In this document: positions 12,001 through 21,962 of the stretch, one piece after another
Layout of the letters: every line of letters begins with the position of its first letter
Position numbering within the stretch: the first letter of the stretch is position 1
NCBI GenBank assembly: GCA_025093985.1
Contig: JACAAK010000020.1
Location: forward strand, 167,798 to 231,797
Length of the DNA stretch: 64,000 bases
Direction of reading: 5' to 3'
From: Calvatia gigantea
Taxonomy: Eukaryota; Basidiomycota; Agaricomycetes; Agaricales; Lycoperdaceae
Notes under the pieces: model-generated
Told to the model about the DNA's origin: nothing
Database searches by the model: none
What the model saw: only the letters and a program-made list of their open reading frames with translations
Translations under genes and position numbers: made by a program

Positions 12001-12831
12001 ACTTCGGGTTACCACCCGGAAGGCGACGGACAGACCGAATGGACCAACCAGACCCTCGAGCAATACATTTGTGTCTACTGCAATTATCAGCAGGACAACT
12101 GGGCAGAATTACTTCCACTAGCTGAGTTCGCTTACAACAACGCTCCTAGTGCCACGACTGGTGTTTCCCCATTCTTCGCTAACAAGGGTTATCACCTGAA
12201 CATCACAGTATACCCCGAGAGAGATTTAGCTTCTAGATGGGCCCAACAATTCGTTGTCGACCTTGACGAACTCCACGACGTGCTAAAGGCTGAGATCAAG
12301 CTTGCTCAAGGACGTTATCAGACATCTGCTGACTGCTCGCTGACTTCCTTCGCCCGACTTCACTATCGGTCAGAAAGTCTTTGTCAAGGCCAAGTTCTTC
12401 CGCACGACTCGGCCATCCAAAAAGCTCTCTGAGAAGTATCTCGGTCCTTACGAGATTATAGCACAACCCAGTTCCTGTTTCATTCACTCTCAGACTCCTC
12501 TGACTCACTTCGCGCTGTTCACCCAGTATTCCATGTCTCTATGCTAGAACCTGCCACACCCAACACCTTCGAACGGCCACTCTGAGCTGCCTCCCCCTAC
12601 CTGTCGCAGTTGAAGGTGAACCGGAGTACGAAATTGCTCAGCGTCGTTGACTCGAAAATCGACCACTGTCGAGCTTGCAAGCTTTTGTACAAAGTTATCT
12701 GGTTAGATTATGAAGACACTGAAGAAGAGTCTTTCTGGTTACCTGTTACTGAGCTAGCACATGTGGCTGAACTTCTTGCAGACTTTCATTCCTCTTATCC
12801 TTCTAAGCCTGGACCTTTGAACCCTCTATGA
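9081..12831 (+). pseudogene. Family B pol: protease, RT, RNase H, integrase, chromodomain
   Basis: Protease ALIDSGSTHCFVD with DSG at 9263-9271; RT with [32 protein letters not shown] and YLDD (10404-10415); RNase H with [10 protein letters not shown] and TDHKNLEYF; integrase zinc finger (HDHILSGHFG ... CKSCVTC), core with SIDFIEKLP, SDRGSEF and GDGQTEWTNQTLEQ; GPYEII; then a C-terminal chromodomain (about 12610-12831, YKVIWLDYEDTEEESFW). All catalytic residues I can locate are kept, but several indels and stops (for example near 9358, 10260, 10586, 10966, 11172, 11776 and 12432) prevent a full protein. The 120 bp after the stop separate it from the convergent antisense gene. Confidence 0.9.
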
Positions 12832-12952
12832 TTTTTTTTCCTTACTTAAATTTCTTTCACACTTCATTCACACAGACAAATCAGTTTATTGCACATTATC
12901 AACTATCAACAATTATGTAAAGTCCAAAATATGAGGAGAAGACGGCCGCGGA

Positions 12953-14107
12953 TCACTGGGCAGTTTCACCCGACTCAGCCGCTTCCTCCACTTCTTCCTT
13001 CTTTTCCTCTTCACTCTTGTTTCCATTGTCTTCCTCTATCTCCATTACTACCTCCATTTCCTCCTGGGTTTCACCCGGCATGTGGGCCTCCTCGTTGTCA
13101 TCCTCGTTGTCATCATCATCGTCAGCCAGCCCCAGGGCATCCATCACCTGCTGAACCATCAGTCCAATGCTGCACTGATACCCACCATTCTTGATGACTG
13201 CAGGCCTCAACATTCCTCCTGAGCTCATTCGCCTGCTCCAGCCTGCAGCAACTGCTCCTCTCCAACCTCAATCAGCCTATCCATCCTTACCCCCTGATCC
13301 TCCATAATGGACTGCAATCTGCTCCAGGATATCGTTTTGGCGAGTAAGGAGAGCCGTGAGTTGATTATTGCTGACCCAAGGTACTTGAGTGGTGACAGTG
13401 ATCGGCCGACGATGGGCGGGTGGAAGGCGACAAGCCTTCTTTGACAGCGAACATTCGAGGCACTTGGTGACCTCGCGACTAGAACGGCCATTAGCACAAT
13501 CACTGGGAAGCTAAGTGCCACTTACCTTGACGTCGACTCCCTGATTGTGCAAGGATCACCGTTGTCGAGACATCGCTCGCACTTATTATGGCCACCCATC
13601 TTGACCTTCTTTCCGTCGACTGCAGGTGGCTCGTCCTCAGCCCGATTCCCTCCAGTCCGGGTCTGGCTTGCCCCCGAAATCTGACTCTTCATCAACACGT
13701 CTCCTTTTCAATGATGGCGGCACCTTCCCAACCCACTCCTTCGTGATCCTCTGTTGACGTCGCTTCTCGGCCGTTATCTTCTTATCCACTTCATCAGCGG
13801 CCTTATGCTTTCCTTCGCGTCTGCTCGCCTGCGCCAACTCCTCACGTTGCTCCTCCTCCCGCACCGCTCGTTCCTCGCGTTCCTTCCTCTCCCACTCCTC
13901 TTGCTCCTCTTGCTCCTTCTTTTCCCGTGCTTCTCATTCCACCCGTTCTTGCCTCTCTCACTCCTCGTTCTCCTCCAATTCGCGCAGCTCGCGTTCGGCC
14001 TGCCGTTCCGCCTCCTCCTGCCTTTCCAGTTCGAGTCGCTTGCGTTCACACATGGCCTCTAACTCGACCCGTTTCTCTGTGGCAGTTTTCTTGGTAGGGC
14101 TGGACAT
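12953..14107 (-). pseudogene. Antisense gene of family B: coiled-coil, zinc-cluster protein, one intron
   Basis: Read on the minus strand from the ATG at 14107, it opposes pol. N-terminus: about 150 residues very rich in Glu, Arg, Lys and Gln, a long predicted coiled coil. Then come CERCLDNGDPC, a 47-nt intron (13479-13525, GTAAGT...CTAG), CLECSLSKKAC, a helical middle and a Glu/Asp-rich tail. The cysteine pattern is CX2CX6C-X13-CX2CX6C, near the Gal4-type Zn2Cys6 binuclear cluster (normal central loop usually shorter). Two in-frame TGA, a one-base shift near 13640 and a stop near 13225 break it. Family C carries the same gene with the intron in the same place. Its role is unknown; DNA binding or control of the element is inference. 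Confidence 0.8.
13479..13525 (-). other. Intron of the family B antisense gene
   Basis: 47 nt, donor GTAAGT and acceptor CTAG on the minus strand. It lies between the two cysteine triplets and is phase 2 (AG joined to T). Removing it puts CERCLDNGDPC and CLECSLSKKAC in one frame. The family C gene has a 47-nt intron at the same codon position, which makes chance unlikely. Confidence 0.8.
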
Positions 14108-14239
14108 GGTAGTGGTCGAGGTGGTGGTGGTTAGAGAAGAGAATGGGACCGTAAAATTTCCAAGGTGATGAAATTTACATGCACCATCAAAAGTCTAATT
14201 GGAGATTCCCACGGTCCGATTTCACGGCCTCAAGGGCTC

Positions 14240-14258
14240 AGCCCTAATGGGGGGATAC
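14240..14258 (+). promoter_or_regulatory. Polypurine tract region before 3' LTR, family B
   Basis: GCCCTAATGGGGGGATAC directly precedes the 3' LTR. Family C has GCCCTAAGGGGGGAATAC at the same place. Such G-rich tracts prime plus-strand DNA synthesis. Confidence 0.75.
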
Positions 14259-14806
14259 TGTCATGACCCGCGCACGTTCGCCCGCTCTCACCCGCTTCCC
14301 CCGCTCGTAGTCATCATTACCTTAGTCCGGCTGCATTGGGTTGCTCTTCATTCTTTCTGTCAGTCAGTCCGATATCCTGTTTTCTATATTAATCTCTATC
14401 CCCTTCAACTTCTCCACTATCGCCTTATAGTTAAAACTTGATTCCGGTGTCTTGTTAGGCGGCCGCCCTCAGCGGCCGTCCATTCTTTGTTCACCATTAC
14501 TTTCGTACTTCCCACTTTTCAGACTAGTATATAAACCTAGTCCCCACACTTGTAAATCCTTAGTCTGATTATCAACCACGATTACGCCCTCTGATTCTGT
14601 TCCTCTCTGTCTCTGTTCCTCCGACCCTCTGACCCCACTCCCTCCTGAAATACGGACTTCGACGACAGCAGGAAGGCGCAACACATATGTTGAAGCCGCT
14701 GAGTCCAAATCTCGTACTCGTCCGAATTCACCCGCTCCATACGTTCTCACCCGACGTCACCTGGCGGCTAACCTTGGCCGATATCCCGTGTAACCTGATT
14801 GTAACA
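14259..14806 (+). repeat. Family B 3' LTR (B2)
   Basis: 548 bp, matches B1 with 13 transitions. CpG at several places is kept here and lost in B1, or the reverse, so both decayed separately after insertion. Right flank CCATG is copia-1 gag. Confidence 0.95.
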
Positions 14807-15619
14807 CCATGCTGGCTTGCTTCCACCTCTGACAAACATGGTGTTGTCCACATCCAGCTTGGATGAAGATTTCCCAGAATGATTAGATCAGGTGTGCTCC
14901 TATTCATCACTGATCAGAATGATCAAGATATCTGGGTCTATAGTATGGTTAAGGGATAAGTGAAGATGGGCAGCCGAGAGCTGTCCAGATGCGAAATTTG
15001 AGAGCCAATGAGGTAGGGAAGATATGACTGTGCTTCAGTAGTCATTGTCACTAATTTGGACACCGACAGCCAACAATTCATTTCGCTTTGCACTAAGGCC
15101 ATTCAAGAAGAGTTGAACATCACTCTTGTCTGGGCAATGGGATGCCATGAAGTCGCGGTGAAGGCATGCCTGTGAGAAGGCACCCTTGTAAGTGTATTCC
15201 TGAACAATGTTGTCCCACATCATTTTGACACTGGAGCACCAAGCAATGGTTATAAGGGTTGAGTCAGGGATTTTTTGGAATAACAGGGATCTCACAACAC
15301 ACTCATTTTGGTCCCATGTGTCAATCATCTCCTGGGTGACCATAGGTGTAGAAGGTGTCAGAATGATATCAGGTGTTGGTGAAAGGGTTGTTGATCCCTC
15401 CGGTGCCTTTGGTGCACTAGAGATACTTGCAGAGGGTGAGGGCTTGGCTAGGGTGGGTCCAGGGAGCTTCATGCACTTCTTCATTCCATCAAAGTGGCCC
15501 CAAAGGCCTTTTATCTCGACTTTGGTCATGAACCTGAGTGAAAACACAGCCCAGTTCGTATCTGCCAGCTCAAGTTTGGGAACAGAAGAGGGAAGAGCAT
15601 TATTCATGGTTGAGGCCAT
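14807..15619 (-). pseudogene. Copia-1 gag, N-terminal part
   Basis: The ATG is at 15619 (MASTMNNALPSSVPKLELAD). TNWAVFSLRFMTKVEIKGLW followed by GHFDG is the typical start of fungal and plant copia Gag. The UBN2-like capsid part carries RSLLFQKIPDS and SSVKMMWDNIVQEYTYKGAF. After a stop at 15035, SLPHWLSNFASGQLSAAHLH and NHTIDPDILIILISDE continue the family pattern. It is cut by LTR B2 at 14807. It differs in sequence from the copia-2 gag, so it is a second family. Confidence 0.82.
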
Positions 15620-15663
15620 AATGTTTGCACAAGCAATAATCTGTATTAGAATAGCAACAGATT

Positions 15664-15676
15664 GGGGCCTATAACC
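15664..15676 (-). promoter_or_regulatory. Copia-1 primer-binding site, half initiator-tRNA type
   Basis: The minus strand reads GGTTATAGGCCCC just upstream of gag, close to GGTTATGGGCCC, the complement of the initiator Met-tRNA anticodon stem-loop used by copia of Drosophila and Ty5. One base differs from the ideal site. The assignment depends on the LTR edge being at 15677. Confidence 0.5.
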
Positions 15677-15910
15677 TGTAGAAACTGTATAAACTCAGTA
15701 ACTCATTATACACATGAGAACTGTATATATTAGTCACCTATATAAACTGGTGATAGAATGAGCTTGCATCTGGCTATAGAAGAAAGGATAACATACCTCA
15801 GTAACTTGTTATATGCATGAGAACTGAGGTATTCAGCTAATGAGACTATAGTACTTAAGCAATATCATAAAGCAGGGTCATACATGAAAACTTCATGTAT
15901 CTAAGAGGCA
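15677..15910 (-). repeat. Probable copia-1 5' LTR
   Basis: 234 bp between the primer site and LTR B3. On the minus strand it starts TGCCTCTTAG and ends TTTCTACA, thus TG...CA. Inside are two related blocks sharing TCAGTAACT and CATGAGAACTG. No second copy is present to confirm the ends. Confidence 0.45.
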
Positions 15911-16458
15911 TGTTACAATTGGGTTACACGGGATATCGGCCGAGGTTAGCCGCCAGGTGATGTTGGGTGAAAACATACAGAGCGGGTGAATTCGGACGAG
16001 TACGAGATTTGGACTCAGCAGCTTCAACGTATGTGTTACGCCTTCCTGCTGTTGTCGAAGTCTGTATTTCAGGAGGGAGTGGGGTCAGAGGGTCGGAGGA
16101 ACAGAGACAGAGAGGAACAGAATCAGAGGGCGTAATCGTGGTTGATAATCAGACTAAGGATTTACAAGTGTGGGGACTAGGTTTATATACTAGTCTGAAA
16201 AGTGGGAAGTACGAAAGTAATGGTGAATGAAGAATGGACGGCCGCCGAGGGCGGCCGCCTAACAAGACACTGGAATCAAGTTTTAACTATAAGGCGATAG
16301 TGGAGAAGTTGAAGGGGATAGAGATTAATATAGAAAACAGGATATCGGACCGACTGACAAAAAGAATGAAGAGCAACCCAATGCAGCCGGACTAAGGTAA
16401 CGATGACTACGAGCGGGGGAAGCAGGTGAGAGCGGGCGAACGTGTGTGGGTCATGACA
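15911..16458 (-). repeat. Family B LTR B3, inverted, without target duplication
   Basis: 548 bp, inverse orientation to B1 and B2, complete TG...CA. The left flank is AGGCA (copia-1 LTR end), the right flank ACAGA (family A gag): no duplication. It joins two unrelated elements and so marks a recombination or rearrangement junction rather than a clean solo LTR. Confidence 0.9.
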
Positions 16459-16797
16459 ACAGAAGCCATCCTTGCCATAGGACAAGGATATAAAGCATCA
16501 GAATACCAAGGAGATAAGAAAACCAACACCGGAACAACCTACAGAGGAATGGGAGAACCAATGGAGATAGGAAGCCGATGCCACATTTTCAATGCTGAAG
16601 GAAAACCTAAATGCTACAACTACAGCATTTTCGGACATATGGCCAAAGACTGCAAGAAACCCAAGGGGTTGACTTGCTACAACTGCGGGAAAACAGGCCA
16701 CATAGCAAAGGCCTGCATTGTACCAAAGAAGGTACAGGTCCGAGGAGTAGAGGAAGTTGACGAAGAGAAGAAGGATTTTTCCAAAGACTCCAAGTAG
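16459..16797 (+). pseudogene. Family A gag fragment with zinc knuckles, copy 2
   Basis: The C-terminal 113 codons of Gag. The first knuckle reads CYNYSIFGHMAKDC, with the second Cys changed to Tyr compared with CYNCGIFGHIAKDC in copy 5; the second, CYNCGKTGHIAKAC, is intact. The stop is at 16795-16797 after DFSKDSK. The pol frame follows in -1. Confidence 0.88.
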
Positions 16798-19700
16798 GCA
16801 CTACCTCGAGAGTCAGAAAGCTTGTATCTAGGATATCAGACAAATTCTATACAATTCCTAAGAGAAGAAAGCGCGAACTAAACCTAAAAGGAAAAATACA
16901 AACGGCGAAAAAGGAGATAATGGTGGACACAATTGTCAACTCAGGATGTACAACCAGCAGCATCAGCAAAAAACTGGTAGACAAGGAAAAACTTCCCACC
17001 TGAAAACTGGAACAACAGATCTTAGTACTAAACATGGACAGAACACCAAACCAGGGTGGAAAAGTAACGGAAACGGCCACAATTGACATAGACATTCAAG
17101 GACACAAAGAACAGATTGAAGTGTCAGTTGTACAACTACAAGACCATGCAGAGATCTTTCTAGGACATAACTGGCTGGTCAAACATAACCCAGAAGTAGA
17201 TTGGAATAATGGAGAAATCAAATTCACCCAGTGTCCACTGAACTGTCAATTCCCCCACCAAAACATCCCCATCACAGAGAAGATATGGAGCATGGCCACT
17301 ACAGAGGATTTATGGGAAGAAGAAGATGAACCTGACCCAACTAAACCGGAAGACCTACCAGACTACGTACAGCCGTTCACACATCTATTCAACAAAACAA
17401 CATTCAACAAGCTCCCAGAATGAACTGAATGGGACCACAAAATAATCCTAATGGAGGATGCCCCAAAAGAAATAAGTGCAAGAATGTACAACATGACGGT
17501 CAAAGAACAGGACAAACTCAAAGCATTCATCAAAGAAAACCTAGAATCAGGATGAATATGACCATCGAAATCCCCATATACAGTACCAACCTTCTTTATT
17601 CCCAAGAAAGATGGATCCAAGAGATTAATTCAGGACTATAGATGATTAAACAATGTGGTAGTCAAGGACAAAACACCACTGCCAAGAATTGGCAAGGTGA
17701 TCGATAAACTTGGGAAGGCCAAGTACTTCAACAAGCTTAATATCATCTGGGGATATAACAACGTCAGAATCAAGGAAGGAGACAAATGGAAAGTGGTGTT
17801 TCTCACCAATGAAGGGCTCTTTGAACCAACAGTCATGTATTTTGGACTCAGCAACTTGCCGGAGACCTTCTCCAGAATGATGACAAGTATCTTCCATGAT
17901 CTATTGCAAAATGGAGATATTGTAAACTATATGGATGACTTCACCATTCCTGGCAACACCAAGGAGCAACTAAAAGAATAGACAATACAGTTCCTGAAAT
18001 GCGCGGCACAATACAACCTATGCTTCAAACAAACCAAATGCATCTTTGACACGGAAGAAATCCCTATGTTAGGAGTCAAAGTCGGACATAGGCAAATAAA
18101 AATGGAAGAAGAAAAAGTCAAAGCAGTACAAGACTGGCCAGAGCCAAAAAATACAAAAGGGGTAGAAAGGTTCCTAGGCTTCGCCAACTACTACCGATGT
18201 TTCATAAAAAACTTCAGCAAGATCACAGGACCACTAAACAAACTCAAGGGAGCAACTACATGGGAATGGGGTCAAGAACATCAGATAGCCTTCGATCACC
18301 TTAAAAAGTGCATCACTGAAGAGCCTGTGTTAACCCTGCCACAAAGACAAGGACAATTCAGGGTAGAAGTCGATGCATCAGACTATGCATTAGGAGGCAT
18401 GCTATCACAGCTACAGGAGAGCAAATGGCACCCAATCGCCTTCACATCATGAACACTATCACTGGCAGAGTGTAATTATGAAATATATGACAAGGAGCTA
18501 CTAGCCATCATCCATGCCCTAAAGGAATGGAGACACTACCTGCTGGATGTGGAAGAAAAATTTGAAATCTGGACCGACCACAAAAACTTGAAATACTACT
18601 GAGAACCACAAAAACTGAACAGACGACAAGCTCGATGGTACCTACACTTACAGGACTATGACTTCACACTGTGACATATACCTGGAAAAACAAACACAAA
18701 GGCTGACCTATTGTCCCGAATCCACCAAATACCAGAGGGACAAGAAGACAAACTAGTCACCATGATCTGGGAAAGTTGGCTACAAACAAGAAACACAGAT
18801 GATACAGTGCTCTTACAAGCAGAATTATTCCTCGAACCAACATTCCTAGAACGAATCTGAAACAAGCCCCAGTGTGAGACAACAGTTCTTACCAAATTAA
18901 GAAAACTGGAGTCCAAGCTCACTGAGGAGCACAGAATTATCTACAAACAAAATAGCACATATGTCCCACCCGACCCAAAGCTATGAGAAGAAATCCTAAC
19001 ACAGTATCATGACATGCCAGACATGGGCCACCCAGGCCAACACAGAATGATGGAACTAATCAGCCGCAACTATTGGTGGCCAACAATACAAAAGGATGTG
19101 AAAAAATATATCCAAGGGTACCAAGCCTGTCAAAGGAATAAAGCAAGAACAACACCACTCAGATTGCCACTACACCCCCTCCCAGTCCCAAATGGACCTT
19201 GGGAAGAAATCAGCATCAATATGATCGGACCACTACCAGGGTCAAAAGGGAAAGACACAATACTGGTCGTTGTAGACTGCTTCACAAAAATGATATGGCT
19301 TATAGCGACTACCACAGATGTTTCATCCAAGGATATCGCAAAGATATATTGAAATGAAATATGGAAGCTACATGGATTACCAAGGAAAGTACTCAGTGAC
19401 CAAGGACCTCAATTCACATCAGAATTCACCAAAGAACTATTCAAAGGACTCAGTATAGAACACAACCTATTGACAGCATATCACCCACAAACAGACGGAC
19501 AAACAGAGTGCATCAACAGAGAAATAGAAACATACATCCACTTATACTGCAATTACAACCAAGATGACTGGGCAGAATGGCTCCCCATTGCAGAATTTCA
19601 GTATAATAACAAATGACATGGAGGAATGCAAGCAACGCCGTTCTTTCTAAACTATGGAAGAAACCCATGAAAAGGGAAAAACGAACTACCAACAAACAAT

Positions 19701-20306
19701 CCAGCAGCCACGGATTTCTTAAAGGAACTTCAGACTGCCCGAGATGATGCCTCAGCAGCACTATGAACATACCAAGAAAAGATGAAACAGCAATATGACT
19801 GTAACAAGACCCACAGCCAAACATACCAAATAGGTGATGCAGTGTGGCTGGAGAACACCAACATCCATACCAATCAAGCATCAAAGAAGCTAGGCCAAAA
19901 ATGGTATAGCCCTTTCCTTATCAAGGAAAAGATAGGAGAAGTGGCATATTGGCTAATGTTACTAGATGGATGGGCCATCCATGATGTGTTTAACAAACAA
20001 CTCTTGACACCAGCACATCAGGCCAAGTTTCCAAGCCAAAAACAGCCACTGGTGCCTGCCCCTGTGATCATAAACAATGAAGAAGAATACGAAGTGGAAG
20101 AAATCCACAGACAAAGGAAACAGGGAAGGGGATATCAATTTCTAGTCCACTGGAAGGGGTATAGCAATGAAGAAGATATGTGGACAGTGGAGTCCAATTT
20201 GGAGAACACAAAGGATGCCATACGAGACTACCTAAAAAGGCATCCAGAGGATATCCATAAAAGAGGGGGCAGAAAACACAAAAAAGCATCAAACAAGCAA
20301 CTCTGA
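16798..20306 (+). pseudogene. Family A pol, copy 2
   Basis: Full order: protease (IVNSGCTTSSIS at about 16932, catalytic Asp changed to Asn), RT with FFIPKKDGSKRLIQDYR and YMDD (17928-17939), RNase H with EVDASDYALG and [10 protein letters not shown], integrase with YQACQRNK of the zinc finger, core SINMIGPLP (first catalytic Asp changed to Asn), SDQGPQF and DGQTECINREIE. Then come GPFLIKEKIG-like residues and the chromodomain (about 20080-20260, FLVHWKGYSNEEDMW). Stops occur at about 17004, 17423, 17555, 17980, 18452 and later. It is the longest family A pol here and the best template for the domain order. Confidence 0.92.
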
Positions 20307-20324
20307 CAAAGAAACTAAAGAAAC

Positions 20325-21313
20325 ATGCCTGCCTCTCAACTAACCACATCGCTATTGACTCCCTTGTCTACCCCACTCCCACCAGAATCTCATCCCTACC
20401 ATTCCTAGAACTAGGCAGCAGCAAAGCACCAGCTCCCCAAGGAACCTGCTTCAACCTCACTAAAACACCATCCCCAGCACAAGGCCTCCTCAAAGCCCTA
20501 CTCAAGGACATTGACAAGGCAACCAACAGTGAAATCGAAAACATCACTGCCCAGAACAAACAACTAGTGGTGAACTGACACATCACCCTCGCCACCACCT
20601 GCATTACCTTTGCCAACATGTACACTGGATTCACCAATGCTTCCTCATCCACCAACCAGCACATCCCCACCATCTTCCAAGCACTAGACCAGTCCACCCT
20701 CACCCCTAATGAACGAGATCGTGTCCAAGGACTCCAAAGCCAAATTGACTTGGGCCTTGAGGTCTTTAACCACCTCGACATTGCTAACATATTCCTCAAA
20801 CTCACCAATATAGCTATGAAGTTACTTGGGAGAGACAAGTCGAATGAGGACCCTGACATCAATACCCTGGTTGACAGGATTCATATCACCCTCTCTGAAT
20901 TACATGACACCATTAACCTCATGCCATTAACCTGCGCCAACACCCCCATAGATGAAGAAACCATGGTCTTTATGAAAGAGAAAGTCAATGCCCTCCGTCG
21001 CTTCATAAAAACCATTACACCACCACAGCTTGTATTGGTTTTTCTTCTGCCCACAAGATTCTGCACTGTATTGCCAGGACAAGAAAAGAACCAACACTAT
21101 TGGAACTCAATAGTCAAGAACTACTGGGACAGCTCCACCACCACTGACTTCCCATACAATGGCATCCCAGTCCCTATCTGACAAGACAGACGAAGCTACT
21201 CACCCATCTTCTTAGCACAATCCAATGATGGAAAGTTCCTCATTGCTGCCACTAAGAAAGCACTTGCAGCCACCATAGTAAATGGAGACTTCAACAAGCT
21301 TCCTGAGGCATGA
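20325..21313 (+). pseudogene. Family A ORF3, unknown function, copy 2
   Basis: The ATG at 20325 (MPASQ) is 18 bp after the pol stop. A one-base deletion about 15 nt downstream shifts the frame relative to copy 5. The main open part is 20618-21181 (YTGFTNASSSTNQHIPTIFQ, FIKTITPPQLVLVFLLP, HYWNSIVKNYWDSSTTTDF). The end KLPEA and stop at 21311-21313 match the other copies. No known domain. The motif PPQLVLVFLLPTRF is the most hydrophobic stretch but is too short and polar-flanked for a confident membrane helix. Confidence 0.8.
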
Positions 21314-21331
21314 AGCCTAATTGGGGGGTAT

Positions 21332-21638
21332 TGTTGTGAACTTTTGTCTATTCTTACTCACTCTGTACTTGCCTGCATTCTGCTCCGTTCTGTACCTGTT
21401 TCACCTATTCCAGTCCAGCGATCTTTAGGTATTGACTCACAGTAACTACTGTGCCACTGTCATCAGACGTTTCATATAGTTACCTCCATCTGTTCAACCA
21501 GATGTCTACCATATTTAAGTGTACACACATACTCCTGTATTCAGTACACTTAACCATCTCGTATTCCTCTCCCCTTACTCGCCCTCAAGTCTTAGCCTAA
21601 GTTGCAACCTAAGGTTTACTCAGACTAAGGTCATAACA
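21332..21638 (+). repeat. Family A LTR A2 (3' LTR of copy 2)
   Basis: 307 bp, TGTTGTGAAC...TCATAACA, preceded by the purine tract TTGGGGGGTA. It carries the variant pair TTAAGTGTAC and GTACACTTAA in place of TTAAGCATAC and GTATGCTTAA found in A1. Confidence 0.93.
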
Positions 21639-21883
21639 GTACACCTGTTCCAGCTATTCCTGTTGAGTGATCTCTAGCTGTGACTCGTGTTAACTACTAT
21701 GCCAGCCTAATTGGATGTTTCATGTAGTTACCCCATCCATTCAACTGGATGTCCTCCTCTATTTAAGCATACATACATCTACTGTACTCAGTATGCTTAA
21801 CCACCTTTGTTCTCTCCCCTTACTTGCCCTTAAGACTTAGCCCAAGCTACAACCTGAGGTCCTGCCAGACTAAGGTTGTAACA
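21639..21883 (+). repeat. Family A LTR A3, lacking its first ~55 bp
   Basis: It begins GTACACCTGTTCCAGC, which corresponds to about position 56 of full LTRs such as 30715-31019, and ends GTTGTAACA. It keeps the TATA-like box and ATGCTTAACCA (21793-21803). Confidence 0.9.
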
Positions 21884-21885
21884 TT

Positions 21886-21896
21886 TGGTTAAGTGT
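21886..21896 (+). promoter_or_regulatory. Self-priming primer-binding site, family A copy 3
   Basis: TGGTTAAGTGT, 2 nt after the LTR. It pairs perfectly with ACACTTAACCA of LTR A2 and, with two G-U wobbles, with ATGCTTAACCA of its own LTR A3. Pairing is therefore kept although two bases differ from copy 5. Confidence 0.75.
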
Positions 21897-21962
21897 CCCC
21901 ACCTCACCTTGCAAGGAGTAGGCTGAAACAGGCCTGAACAAAGACAACCCAGGAGCTAGTAT

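Larger units (their letters stand above)
7086..14806 (+). mobile_element. Ty3/gypsy family B element, LTR to LTR
   Basis: 7721 bp with 548-bp LTRs at both ends, self-priming PBS, gag, pol with chromodomain, a convergent antisense gene and a purine tract before the 3' LTR. By hand count the two LTRs differ at 13 positions (about 2.4 %), all transitions and 12 at CpG. The 5-bp flanks (TGACT left, CCATG right) do not match, so the insertion is not a simple one. It is GC- and CpG-richer than its neighbours, consistent with less decay. Gag and pol are broken by indels, so it is not autonomous. Confidence 0.93.
16459..21638 (+). mobile_element. Ty3/gypsy family A element, copy 2 (5' truncated)
   Basis: It keeps the end of gag, all of pol, ORF3 and the 3' LTR A2. 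The 5' LTR and two thirds of gag are replaced by LTR B3. Many stop codons are TGA where Arg CGA is expected from the other copies. Confidence 0.93.

Noticed and set aside
14249..14258. G-run before the 3' LTR as a G-quadruplex or terminator
   Set aside because: A single G6 run in the place of the polypurine tract; the simpler explanation is plus-strand priming.
7086..14806. Family B as an active, autonomous element
   Set aside because: LTRs are close, but gag and pol carry several frameshifts and stops and there is no target duplication.
15911..16458. LTR B3 as an ordinary solo LTR
   Set aside because: Complete ends but flanks AGGCA and ACAGA are not a duplication, unlike the five true solo LTRs.
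20368..20862. Open frame of 164 codons on the minus strand
   Set aside because: Shadow of ORF3 in family A copy 2; the sense strand carries the conserved protein.
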